Source: Burkholderia ubonensis subsp. mesacidophila (GTDB lineage Bacteria; Pseudomonadota; Gammaproteobacteria; Burkholderiales; Burkholderiaceae). From it: 64,000 nt of DNA. Below, in pieces: positions 36,001 to 44,901 of this stretch. Where the stretch lies: positions 2,108,001-2,172,000 of the forward strand of contig NZ_CP020738.1 of NCBI RefSeq assembly GCF_002097715.1. Direction: 5' to 3'. A program made the position numbers and the translations under genes. How positions within the stretch are numbered: the stretch's first letter is position 1; each line of letters starts with the position of its first letter. The notes under the pieces were generated by a model. The model saw only the letters and a list, made by a program, of their open reading frames with translations. It was not told the DNA's origin and searched no databases.

Positions 36001-37917
36001 GCCGACTTCACGGTGGTCGGCGTCGGCGACATGTCGGGCGACGTGTTCGGCAACGGCATGCTGCTGTCGCCGCACATCCGGCTCGTCGCCGCGTTCGACC
36101 ACCGGCACGTGTTCCTCGACCCAAACCCCGATCCGGCCGCGAGCTTCGCGGAGCGCGCGCGGCTGTTCGCGCTCGAACGGTCGAGCTGGGCCGACTACGA
36201 TTCGGCTGCGATCTCCGCCGGCGGCGGCGTCTATCCGCGCACCGCGAAGACGATCCCGCTGTCGGCCGCCGTGCAGGCCGCGCTCGGCATCGACGCGGCC
36301 GCGCTCGCGCCGAACGAATTGATCCGCGCGATCCTGCAGGCGCCGGTCGACCTGCTGTACAACGGCGGGATCGGCACCTACGTGAAGGCGGCCCGCGAGA
36401 CCAATGCGCAGGTCGGCGACCGTGCGAACGACGCGGTGCGCGTGAACGGCTCCGACCTGCGCTGCAAGGTGGTCGGAGAAGGCGGCAACCTCGGCTTCAC
36501 GCAGTTCGGGCGCATCGAGTTCGCGCAGCGCGGCGGGCGCGTCAACACCGACGCGATCGACAACTCGGCCGGCGTCGACTGTTCGGATCACGAAGTCAAC
36601 ATCAAGATCCTGCTCGGGCTGGTGGTCGCGGACGGCGAAATGACCGAAAAGCAGCGCAACGCGCTGCTCGCCGAAATGACCGACGAAGTCGGGCTGCTCG
36701 TGCTGCGCGACAACTATTACCAGACCCAGGCGCTGTCGATCGCGGGCCGCTACACCATCGAGCTGCTCGACGCCGAGGCGCGGCTGATGCGCTGGCTCGA
36801 ACGCGCCGGGCGGCTGAATCGCGTGATCGAGTTCCTGCCGACCGACGACGAGATCGCCGAGCGCCAGGCCGCGAAGCTCGGCCTCACGTCGCCGGAGCGC
36901 GCGGTGCTGCTCGCGTACAGCAAGATGTGGCTGTACGACGCGCTGCTCGACTCCGACGTGCCGGAAGACCCGCTCGTCGCCGGGATGCTGGTCGACTATT
37001 TCCCGAAGCCGCTGCAGCAGCGCTTCAGCGAGCCGATGCGCCGCCATCCGCTGCGCCGCGAGATTCTTGCAACCCACCTGACGAACGCGCTCGTCAACCG
37101 GGTCGGCTGCGCGTTCGTGCACCGGCTGATGGAGGAAACCGATGCGAAACCGGGCGACATCGTGCGCGCGTGCATCATGGCGCGCGACGTGTTCGATCTC
37201 GACGCGGTCTGGCGCGACATCGACGCGCTCGACAACCGCGTCGCCGACGACGTGCAGGCGCGCATGTTCGTCGACGTCGCGCGGCTGCTCGAACGCGCGG
37301 CGCTGTGGTTCCTGCGGCACCTGCAGGCGGGCGCGATCGGCGACGGCGGCGTCGGCGAACTGCTCGCGCGCTGCCGCGACGCCGCCGAGCGGCTCGCGCC
37401 GCAACTGCCGGCGCTGCTGCCGGCCGCCGATCTCGACGCGCTGTCCGAGCGGCAGCGCGTGCTGGTCGACGCGGGCGTCGACGGTGCGCTCGCGGTGCGG
37501 GTCGCGAGCGGCGACATCTCGGCCGCGCTGCTCGACATCGCCGAGGTGGCCGCGACCTGCAACCGCAGCCTGGAACTCGTCGCGGGCGTCTACTTCGCGC
37601 TCGGCACGCAGCTCAACTACGGCTGGATCAGCGAACGCGCGGCGGCCCTGCCGACGCCGACGCACTGGGACATGATGGCGCGCGCGGCGGCGCTCGCGGA
37701 CATCGCGCGCCTCAAGCGCGCGCTGACCATCAGCGCGCTCGGCGAAGCCACCGAAGCGGCGACGCCGGAGGCGATCGTCGACGCATGGCGCGGCCGGCGC
37801 GAGGCCGCGCTCGAACGCTATGCGCACCTGCTCGCCGACCTGCGCGCGACCGGCGGCGCGAGCCTCGCCGTGCTGCTCGTGATCGTGCGGGAGATGGCGG
37901 TGCTCGAACGGGCGTAA
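33076..37917 (+). CDS. gdhB: NAD-specific glutamate dehydrogenase, large (180-kDa) type
   Basis: Cytoplasmic enzyme of 1613 residues, the normal size of the large class. It oxidatively deaminates L-glutamate to 2-oxoglutarate with NAD+. The long N-terminal half holds regulatory ACT-like segments ([18 protein letters not shown]). The catalytic core lies around residues 800-1200, with [20 protein letters not shown], the lysine segment [14 protein letters not shown] and the NAD-binding motif [16 protein letters not shown]. Start ATG 33076 has AGGAG upstream. It stands alone with no adjacent regulator. The opposite strand is open for 5.3 kb as a shadow of this biased sequence. Confidence 0.95.
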   Translation: [1613 protein letters not shown]

Positions 37918-38157
37918 ACGTTGCGGGCAAAAGCGGGCGCTCTGCCGCGCGGTCCGGCTCGAATACGCGTCGTTGAACCGGACCAACGCAACCCCGCCCC
38001 GCGTCCGGCGCCGCTCAACCTTGCCCACGCCATGGGAATCCTGTCGATCCGGGCGACAGCAGGCACAATACGGGGCATTAGTGCCGCCGACGCACCAGCG
38101 CTCGACATCCAAACCGCGTGACGGCGCGCCGCCGGAATCCGATCCTTCCCCGCTGTC

Positions 38158-39417
38158 ATGACCCACACAAGCCCCGACCGCGCCGCCGCGCCCGCGCGCC
38201 CGACGAACTCACCGCGTTTCCTGCTGCTGGTGATCTGCCTGTTCGCGTCCGCCGGACAGCTCGCGATCGACATCTACGTGCCCGCGCTGCCCGCGATGGC
38301 CCGCTATTTCGCGACGTCGCCGCAGGCGATCCAGTCGAGCGTGTCCGCCTACCTGGCCGCCTACGCGTTCAGCCAGCTCGTGTTCGGGCCGATCGCCGAC
38401 GCCTACGGGCGCAAGCGCGTGCTCGCGTTCGGGCTCGTCGTCTACACGATCGGCTGCCTGCTGTCGCTCGGCGCGCCGAACCTGGAAACGTTCATCCTCG
38501 CCCGCTGCCTGCAGGGCTTCGGCATCGCGACCACCAACCTGCTCGCGAAGGCGATCATTACCGATTCGTTCACGGGGCAGGCGCTGATGCATGCGTTCAC
38601 CTACATGTCGATCGCATGGGGACTCGCGCCGATCGTCGCGCCGGTGATCGGCGCGCACCTGCAGACGTGGTTCGGCTGGCAGGCCTGCCTGGTGTTCCTG
38701 CTCGCATACTCGTTCGTCATGTGGGCGCTGCTGTGGCGCTATCGCGAGACGCTGCCGCGCCCTGTGCCCCTCGCGCCGCGCACGCTGATGACGAACGCCG
38801 GCAAGGTGCTGTCGAGCCCGGTGTTCCACAGCTGCTTCCTCGCGCAGGGGCTGTGCTACAGCATCCTGCTCGTGTTCAACATCGTCGGGCCGTTCATGGT
38901 GCAGACCACGCTGCACAAGCCGCCGACCTTCTTCGGCTATCTCGCGCTCGGCATCGGGATGATGTACTTCCTCGGCGGGCTGTCGAACCGCGTGCACGGC
39001 CCGCGCCTGCCGAGCGCCGAGCGGCGGCTGCAGATCGGCGCGCGCGCGATGGCCGGCGCCGCGATCGCGATGCTCGTGCTGGCGCTGACGGTCGGCCTGC
39101 GCGTGTGGACGCTCGCGACGCCCGTGCTCGCGATGGGGTTCTGCGCCGGCGCGATGTATCCGACGCTGATGGCGAAGGGCAATTCGCTGTTCCCGCACAT
39201 CGCGGGCCTGACGAGCGCGATCCTCGGCTGCGCGCTGCTGCTGGTGTCGTCGGCAATGATGGGGCTGGCCGGCTTCGTGTCGGTGCAGGTGCTGACGCCG
39301 CTCGCGGTGTTCTTCGTGATCCTCGCGCTCACGGTCGTCGCGATGGTCAGGAAGCTGCTGCGCCATCTCGCGCAGATGCAGCCCGCGGCGGTCGTGCGCG
39401 GCGGCGAGGTCGCGTAG
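38158..39417 (+). CDS. MFS drug-resistance transporter, Bcr/CflA family
   Basis: Inner-membrane exporter of 419 residues with 12 membrane segments. The Bcr/CflA hallmarks are visible: QLAIDIYVPALPAMARYF in TM1, FGPIADAYGRKRVLAFG as motif A, and APVIGAHLQTWFGWQACLVF. Members export bicyclomycin, sulfonamides, chloramphenicol or cysteine. Substrate here unknown. It is convergent with the nat gene, with 38 bp between. Confidence 0.87.
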   Translation: MTHTSPDRAAAPARPTNSPRFLLLVICLFASAGQLAIDIYVPALPAMARYFATSPQAIQSSVSAYLAAYAFSQLVFGPIADAYGRKRVLAFGLVVYTIGCLLSLGAPNLETFILARCLQGFGIATTNLLAKAIITDSFTGQALMHAFTYMSIAWGLAPIVAPVIGAHLQTWFGWQACLVFLLAYSFVMWALLWRYRETLPRPVPLAPRTLMTNAGKVLSSPVFHSCFLAQGLCYSILLVFNIVGPFMVQTTLHKPPTFFGYLALGIGMMYFLGGLSNRVHGPRLPSAERRLQIGARAMAGAAIAMLVLALTVGLRVWTLATPVLAMGFCAGAMYPTLMAKGNSLFPHIAGLTSAILGCALLLVSSAMMGLAGFVSVQVLTPLAVFFVILALTVVAMVRKLLRHLAQMQPAAVVRGGEVA

Positions 39418-39455
39418 GCTTGGGGACGGTTGCGATGCAACCGCCCCCGTCGCCA

Positions 39456-40337
39456 TCAGCGCTCGACAACCCGCCCGTTCGTCACCGGACCGCGGGCGCC
39501 CGACGACGCCGCGCTGCGCGCCGCCGCGTGTGCGAACAGCGCGTCGAGATCGAAGCCCGCCGTGTCGATCCCGATCGTATCGCGCAGGCACGCGCTCCAC
39601 GCGGCCGCGTCGTCGAAGGTGACCGTCGTTTTCACCGCCCCGCTCGTATCGCGCTGCGTGAACACGGCGTTGAGCATCGACGCGCGCCCCTCGGGCTGCA
39701 CACGGCACGCGATCAGGTCGTTGACGAACAGCGAATCGGGATACGTCGACGTGAACCAGCTCGCGGCCTCGTAATCGATCCATTCGGCCCGCTTCAGCGA
39801 GAACCGGTAGGTCGTCTGCCAGCCGTCCGGCGTCTCGCACTGCATGTCGAGCTCGCCCGCGACCGGCGCGTCGACGACGCGGAACGCGCCGTGCGGCGTC
39901 AGTTGGCGCTCGCCCGGCAGATGACGCACCGGGGCGGTCAGCGTCGCCGTGCCGAAACCGATGTCCGCGAACCAGGCGGCATCGTCGAGATCGACGCGCA
40001 GCAGCATGTGCGTCTGCGCGGTGACGTCTTCCGGCGCGCGCATCCAGCGCACGCGCGCGATCAGCGGCGTGACGCGAAAGCCGATTTGCGTGAGCGCGGT
40101 GTAGAACAGCTTGTTCAGTTCGAAGCAGTAGCCGCCGCGCCGCCGCTCGACCAGTTTGTCGACGATTGCGGGCAAGTCGAGCGCGACGCGCGCGCCGGTC
40201 AGCGGGTTGAGGTTTTCGAACGGGATCGCCTGCGGATGCAGCAGGTGGAGGCGGCGCAGCACGTCGAGGGTCGGCGTGACGGGGCCGTCGTAGCCGATGC
40301 GGGCGAAATAGCGTGAGAGGTCGAACGAGTCAGTCAT
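39456..40337 (-). CDS. nat: arylamine N-acetyltransferase
   Basis: 293 residues from ATG 40337. It transfers acetyl from acetyl-CoA to arylamines and hydrazines by a Cys-His-Asp triad, all three of which are visible: Cys71 in RRGGYCFELN, His110 in AQTHMLL and Asp125 in WFADIGFGT. Length and motif order match bacterial NATs. Cytoplasmic. No obvious operon partners. Confidence 0.9.
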   Translation of the reverse strand: MTDSFDLSRYFARIGYDGPVTPTLDVLRRLHLLHPQAIPFENLNPLTGARVALDLPAIVDKLVERRRGGYCFELNKLFYTALTQIGFRVTPLIARVRWMRAPEDVTAQTHMLLRVDLDDAAWFADIGFGTATLTAPVRHLPGERQLTPHGAFRVVDAPVAGELDMQCETPDGWQTTYRFSLKRAEWIDYEAASWFTSTYPDSLFVNDLIACRVQPEGRASMLNAVFTQRDTSGAVKTTVTFDDAAAWSACLRDTIGIDTAGFDLDALFAHAAARSAASSGARGPVTNGRVVER

Positions 40338-40443
40338 GAGCCGGCACCGTGAGCAAGGAGGCCACACGATAGCACCGGCCGAAATCCCCATGCCGTGCAA
40401 GGTCATCGTAAGCGACGACCCTGCACCCGGGCGGACGGCTGCG

Positions 40444-41133
40444 TTACGGCAGCAGCTTCAGCGCCGAGGTCGCGACCGACGGCACCGAGATGCCCTGGCT
40501 CGTCGCGAACTGGACGGCCTGGCTCAGCGTCGTCGCGAGCGACTGCAACTGGCCGGGCGCGCTTTGCGCGATATACGACGCGGCCTGCGCGTTCTGCGGA
40601 TTCAGGCCCGCCTGCAGCAGCTCGGCCGGGTTCGTCGAGCTGAGGCTGCCGAGCCCCGACTGCAGCTGCGAATACTGCGTGAGGCCCTGGCCGAGCGACG
40701 CGAGGCCGTTGCTGAACGCCTGCTTGTCGACCGGGCCGCGTGCGGCGCCGCCCGACGCGAACGCCTGGCCCAGCGCCTGCGACACCGATTGCTGCGCGCC
40801 GCCCATCTGCGACAGCGCGGCCGGCGTCAGCATGGTGCCGCCGCTGCCCAGCAGGCTCGCCGCCTGCTGCGCCTGGCCCGCCGCGCCGGTGAGTCCCATC
40901 GCCGACGCGAGCGACGACTGTCCCGCCAGCACCTGCTGATTCGCGCCGACATACGCCTGCAGCAGTTGCCCGATCCCGCCCTGCGCCGGCGTCGCCTGCT
41001 GCTGCCCGCCGCCGAGCAGCGATGCGCCCAGCGATTGAAGGTCGAGCTGCGCGTGCGCGGCGCCGCTCAGCAGCGCGCCGCAAACGGCGCCCGCCCACGC
41101 CAGACGCTTGCCCGTCGCGCGAATCGTGTTCAT
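40444..41133 (-). CDS. secreted Gln/Ala/Ser-rich hypothetical protein
   Basis: 229 residues from ATG 41133, with GGGAGA seven bases upstream. A clear Sec signal peptide ends at AHA (about 28). The mature protein is Gln/Gly/Ala/Ser-rich and helical (SLASAMGLTGAAGQAQQAAS, LQSGLGSLSSTNPAELLQAG), without cysteine or membrane segments. No family recognised. It is probably periplasmic. Confidence 0.75.
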   Translation of the reverse strand: MNTIRATGKRLAWAGAVCGALLSGAAHAQLDLQSLGASLLGGGQQQATPAQGGIGQLLQAYVGANQQVLAGQSSLASAMGLTGAAGQAQQAASLLGSGGTMLTPAALSQMGGAQQSVSQALGQAFASGGAARGPVDKQAFSNGLASLGQGLTQYSQLQSGLGSLSSTNPAELLQAGLNPQNAQAASYIAQSAPGQLQSLATTLSQAVQFATSQGISVPSVATSALKLLP

Positions 41134-41380
41134 GTCCTGTTCTCCCGTGCCGGAATGATGAGGCGGATATTTTCGAAGCCGGCAACGCGACGCCGCAACG
41201 ATTGATACACATCGATACGAAATCGCGAGCACCGGCCGCTTGAAAATCCGCCGCGATCCGTAACGGGCGTGCGCATTCGCACGCATCCGCTGCGCGATAT
41301 CAAGGCCGCCTCGCCATTCATTCCTGTTGCGCAGCAATATCCGGCAGGCGGAGTGGCCCACCCGTGCGCACGATTGCCGC

Positions 41381-42865
41381 TTACGCGGCCATCCAGCCCG
41401 GCTGCCGCTGCCCGACCCAGTCGGCCGCCTGCTCGTAGCCGCGCGCGAGCTGCAGCACCGCCAGGTCCGCGCGCGGCCGGCCGATCAGCTGCATCCCCAT
41501 CGGCAGCCCGGCCGCGTTGAAACCGACCGGCACGCTGATCACCGGGCAGCCCGCGAGCGTCCACGGCATGACCGTCTCCATCCAGCGGTGATAGGTGTCC
41601 ATCGCGCGGCCCGCGATCTGCTGCGGCCAGCGCGCGTCCACGTCGAACGGGAACACCTGCGCGGTCGGCGCGGCGATGAAGTCGTAGCGCTCGAAAAAGC
41701 CGAGCAGCGTCTGGTGCCACGCGGTGCGCTCGACGCTCGCGTCGAAGATCGCCTGCCCCGGCAGCGCGAGCAATCCCTCGACCTCGTAGATCGCCTCCGG
41801 CTTCAGCAGCGCGCGCCGCGCCGGATCGCGGTAGTGCGCAAGCAGCCCGCCGCCGGACAGGAAGTGCCGGTGCGCGAGCCAGATCCGCCAGAGCCGTTCC
41901 GGCGCGAACGCCGGCAGCGCGGCATCGATGTCGCAGCCGATCTCGCGCAGCGTCGCGAGCCCCGTCTCGCACTGCGCGAGCACGCCGGGCTCGGTCGCCA
42001 GATAGCCGTTCCAGTCGCCGACCCACGCGACGCGCTTGCCTTGCAGGTCCGCGTCGAGCGGCTGCGCGAACACGGCCGGATCCTCCGCGAGCGACAGCGG
42101 ATCGTGCGGGTCGTAGCCGGCCTGGATCGCGAGCAGGTTCGCGACGTCGCCGACGGTGCGCCCCATCGGACCCTCGATCCCGAGCTGCTGCACGAACACG
42201 TCGACGCCCGGCCAGCGCGGCACGCGGCCCTGCGACGGCCGGAAGCCGTAGATGTTGCAGAACGCCGCCGGATTGCGCAGCGAGCCGCCGAAATCGCTGC
42301 CGTCCGCGACCGGCAGCATTCGCGATGCGAGCGCGGCCGCCGTGCCGCCGCTGCTGCCGCCGGCGCTTTTCGTCAGGTCATACGGATTGCGCGTCGCGCC
42401 GTAGATGTCGTTGAACGTATGCGAGCCGAGACCGAATTCCGGCGTGTTGGTCTTGCCGATGAAGATCGCGCCGGCCGCGCGCATCCGCGCGACGCCGACG
42501 GAATCGGCCTGCGGCACGTGATGGCGGAAGATCGGCGAACCGAACGTCGTCGCGATGCCCTTCGTCATCGCGAGATCCTTCGGCGCCTGCGGAATGCCGT
42601 GCAGCCAGCCGTGATGCTCGCCGCGCGCGAGCGCCGCATCCTTCTGCGCGGCCTCGGCGACGAGCGCGTCCCGGTCGCGCAGCGCGACGATCGCGTTGAC
42701 CGCGCCGTTTACGCGCCCGATGTGGTCGAGGTACGCGTTCATCGTCTCGACGCACGACACGTCCTTGCGGCGGATCGCCGACGCGAGCTCGCTCGCGGAC
42801 AGGCGCACGATCGGATCGACGGGAATGGAGGCGGGAGCGAGAAGCGGCGAGGCGCCGTGCGGCAT
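41381..42865 (-). CDS. amidase-signature family hydrolase
   Basis: 494 residues from ATG 42865, preceded by AGGAGA. The Ser-cisSer-Lys machinery is complete: Lys96 in APKDLAMTKG, cis-Ser171 in SAGGSSGGTAAA, and nucleophile Ser195 in GSDFGGSLRNPA. Family members hydrolyse amides; this one reads like the generic amidases of Burkholderia rather than GatA, and there are no gatB/gatC neighbours. Substrate not predictable. Confidence 0.9.
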   Translation of the reverse strand: MPHGASPLLAPASIPVDPIVRLSASELASAIRRKDVSCVETMNAYLDHIGRVNGAVNAIVALRDRDALVAEAAQKDAALARGEHHGWLHGIPQAPKDLAMTKGIATTFGSPIFRHHVPQADSVGVARMRAAGAIFIGKTNTPEFGLGSHTFNDIYGATRNPYDLTKSAGGSSGGTAAALASRMLPVADGSDFGGSLRNPAAFCNIYGFRPSQGRVPRWPGVDVFVQQLGIEGPMGRTVGDVANLLAIQAGYDPHDPLSLAEDPAVFAQPLDADLQGKRVAWVGDWNGYLATEPGVLAQCETGLATLREIGCDIDAALPAFAPERLWRIWLAHRHFLSGGGLLAHYRDPARRALLKPEAIYEVEGLLALPGQAIFDASVERTAWHQTLLGFFERYDFIAAPTAQVFPFDVDARWPQQIAGRAMDTYHRWMETVMPWTLAGCPVISVPVGFNAAGLPMGMQLIGRPRADLAVLQLARGYEQAADWVGQRQPGWMAA

Positions 42866-43205
42866 GCGAGGTCTCCTGGAAAAACGGACACGAATGGCGG
42901 GCGGCACGGCCGGATGCGTCGCGCCGCCGCCGACGCTCTACTCTACGCGACGCCGCACCGGCGACTTCCGATATTTTCCGTGCGGATTCATTGCGGTTCC
43001 GACTGAATCGCCGCGGCCCGGGCGCCGGGGCCGATGAAAACGTTTATGCGCATAAACTTAAATTTCTTATATTTCTAATTAGCAGAACATGGTCGTCTGG
43101 CACCGGACGTGTTAACAACATTTTTACGTCACCGCCCGATCTCTTTAGATCGTTCCGGCCGGCCGCGAGCTACGCTGCAAGCATCTCAATCGTCGGACAT
43201 CACTC
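42866..43205 (+). promoter_or_regulatory. AT-rich upstream region of the universal-stress gene with a 16-bp palindrome
   Basis: No gene is seen in these 340 bases. GTTTATGCGCATAAAC (43042-43057) is a perfect palindrome inside an unusually AT-rich stretch (43036-43085), about 150 bp before the UspA start. A -10-like TATATT lies at 43068-43073. The sequence looks like a regulated promoter. No FNR-type half-sites fit. Confidence 0.5.
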
Positions 43206-43640
43206 ATGCTCAAGCTGCTGGTTCCGGTCGGCCACTCGCCCCGCTCGCTGCAGGCGGTGCGCCATGCGACCTTCCTCTACCGGGAACGGTGCGCGTCGGA
43301 AATCGTGTTGCTCAACGTCCAGCCGCCGCTGGAGTCGACCCGGCTCGAGGCCTACCATCCGCTGTCGCGGCTCCGCGAGATCGAACAGCATTTCTCGGAA
43401 GGCGAGCTGGCGAAGGCCGAGCGGATCCTGAAGGATGCCGACGTCGCGTACCGGGTCGTGATGAAGGTCGGCCCCGTCGCCGACACGATCGCCGCCGTGG
43501 CCGCCGAGCACGGCTGCGATGAAATCGTCGTCGTCGCGCCGCGTCGCGATCCATTTCATAGCGTGATGTCGCTGTTCCGCCGCAGTGTGCTCGACCGGCT
43601 CGTGCGGATTTCGACTATTCCGGTAACGGCGGTTCAGTAG
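43206..43640 (+). CDS. universal stress protein, UspA family
   Basis: 144 residues, one Usp domain. It begins MLKLLVPVGHSPRSLQAVRHA and ends with the strand ISTIPVTAV. The ATP-binding motif GxxGxxx(9)G(S/T) is not evident: the equivalent region reads VVVAPRRDPFHSVMS, so it may be of the non-ATP-binding UspA type. Usp proteins support survival under stress and low oxygen. The AT-rich palindromic promoter upstream suggests strong regulation. Confidence 0.87.
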   Translation: MLKLLVPVGHSPRSLQAVRHATFLYRERCASEIVLLNVQPPLESTRLEAYHPLSRLREIEQHFSEGELAKAERILKDADVAYRVVMKVGPVADTIAAVAAEHGCDEIVVVAPRRDPFHSVMSLFRRSVLDRLVRISTIPVTAVQ

Positions 43641-43920
43641 GCGTAGGATTCGTCGGGATCGACGGCCAGCAGCCGGCAATCGCCGGCACCGTGTCGGCCG
43701 TCATCGCGTAGATGCTGGGCGCCGACAGCTTCATCGTGATCGTCCGTCCCTGTCCGTTGCTCGCCTCTCCCCAGAACGCTGTGCGCTTGACGGTTCGAGC
43801 TCACGCCGTCGGGCATCCGCGGCGACAAGCAACCGGATTCAAGTGCCGGTGATGGAGCGGCCGAGTATCAGCGCCGTTGCGCACCATACTTCACACGTTC
43901 ACGCAATCGAAGCGAGATCG

Positions 43921-44223
43921 TCATAGCGTGGGCAACCGGTCGAAGCCCTCCAGGCGCGCAACCGGCGGCCGCACCTCGGTGATGTCGATTCCGTCGACGA
44001 GTGCGGCAGGCATCCCCTCGCTCAGCCACGCACACATCTCGTCGAGCTGCTTCGGCGAGCCCTGCAGCATCGCCTCCACCGAGCCGTCCATGCGATTCCT
44101 CACCCAGCCGGTCACGCCCATCACCGTTGCGTGCCGCACGCACGCTTCGCGGTAGCCGATCCCCTGCACCCGTCCGTGCACACGCACCAGCCGGGTTTCG
44201 AGCCCAATGTCGTCGGATTCCAT
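43921..44223 (-). CDS. acyP: acylphosphatase
   Basis: 100 residues from ATG 44223, with GGGAGG upstream. It hydrolyses acyl phosphates. The catalytic arginine (R25) lies in HGRVQGIGYREACVRHA and the catalytic asparagine (N43) in GWVRNRMDGSVE, both canonical. Cytoplasmic, of usual length. It is divergent from the zinc-ribbon gene. Confidence 0.92.
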   Translation of the reverse strand: MESDDIGLETRLVRVHGRVQGIGYREACVRHATVMGVTGWVRNRMDGSVEAMLQGSPKQLDEMCAWLSEGMPAALVDGIDITEVRPPVARLEGFDRLPTL

Positions 44224-44342
44224 GCGTGGTCCTCCCGGTCGTGCCCCGCAATCGCCGTCATGCGGGTTCATTGCAATATCGAGTTCGCGTCTACACGAAC
44301 CATACTAATAGCTGCACGCAGTATCGCTACCGGAGGATTGCC

Positions 44343-44507
44343 ATGCCGACCTACCAGTATCGTTGCGAAAAGTGCGGCAAAACGTTCGAGAGTGTCGAGC
44401 ATCTCGCCGAACATCAAACGGCTCATCCGCGCTGCCCCGATTGCGGAAGCGAACAGGTTCAACACGTGCCTACGACCTTCGTTCCGAAGACATCGAGAAA
44501 GAGCTGA
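44343..44507 (+). CDS. FmdB-family zinc-ribbon protein
   Basis: 54 residues from ATG 44343 with GGAGG upstream. It has two CxxC pairs, YRCEKCGKTF and HPRCPDCGSEQV, as in the small FmdB/CxxC regulatory family. Function is unknown; it was named from putative regulators in amide-utilising bacteria. It is 7 bp before the pterin dehydratase gene, so probably co-transcribed. Confidence 0.87.
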   Translation: MPTYQYRCEKCGKTFESVEHLAEHQTAHPRCPDCGSEQVQHVPTTFVPKTSRKS

Positions 44508-44514
44508 TCCTGCT

Positions 44515-44853
44515 ATGGATGACGATCTGCCGTCGAGACACTGCGCGCCGTGTCGCGGCGGCGTTCCGCCGCTGACGGAAGCACAGGCCGCGGCGTGGCT
44601 CGCCCGGACGCAGGGATGGACGCTCGCCGACGGCGGCCAGCGGATCGAGCGCAGGTTCGGCTTCAGGAATTTCACGCAGGCATACGCGTTCGTTGCCGAC
44701 GTCGCACGCATCGCGGACGAGGAAGGCCACCATCCCGACATCTGTTTCGGCTGGGGCTGGGCCACCGTTTCATGGCAGACCAAGAAGATCAACGGCCTGC
44801 ATGAAAACGACTTCATCATGGCGGCGAAGACGAACCAGCTTGCCGGGTCGTAA
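44515..44853 (+). CDS. phhB: pterin-4a-carbinolamine dehydratase
   Basis: 112 residues. The enzyme dehydrates 4a-hydroxytetrahydropterin and regenerates the cofactor of phenylalanine hydroxylase. The signature EEGHHPDICFGWGWATVSWQ carries the catalytic histidines, and the preceding RFGFRNFTQAYAFVADVA is typical. An N-terminal cysteine-containing leader (HCAPCRGG) is common in Burkholderia versions. No phhA is nearby, so a role outside phenylalanine metabolism is possible. Confidence 0.87.
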   Translation: MDDDLPSRHCAPCRGGVPPLTEAQAAAWLARTQGWTLADGGQRIERRFGFRNFTQAYAFVADVARIADEEGHHPDICFGWGWATVSWQTKKINGLHENDFIMAAKTNQLAGS

Positions 44854-44901
44854 GACGGCGGATGCCCGGTTGCCGGCCGCCGCATCAACGCGAGGTTGGA
44901 C

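Noticed and set aside
32833..38166. A 5.3-kb open frame on the minus strand opposite the glutamate dehydrogenase gene
   Set aside because: It is an antisense shadow of a GC-biased gene: Arg/His/Asp/Val-rich, with no family motifs, and it spans several unrelated plus-strand genes.
41202..41215. TTGAT-ACAC-ATCGA, close to an FNR/ANR site, upstream of the secreted Gln/Ala-rich gene
   Set aside because: One key position differs (ATCGA for ATCAA) and nothing in the gene suggests oxygen control.
43634..43828. A 64-residue minus-strand frame after the universal stress gene
   Set aside because: It has no ribosome site or recognisable sequence and overlaps the end of the stress gene.
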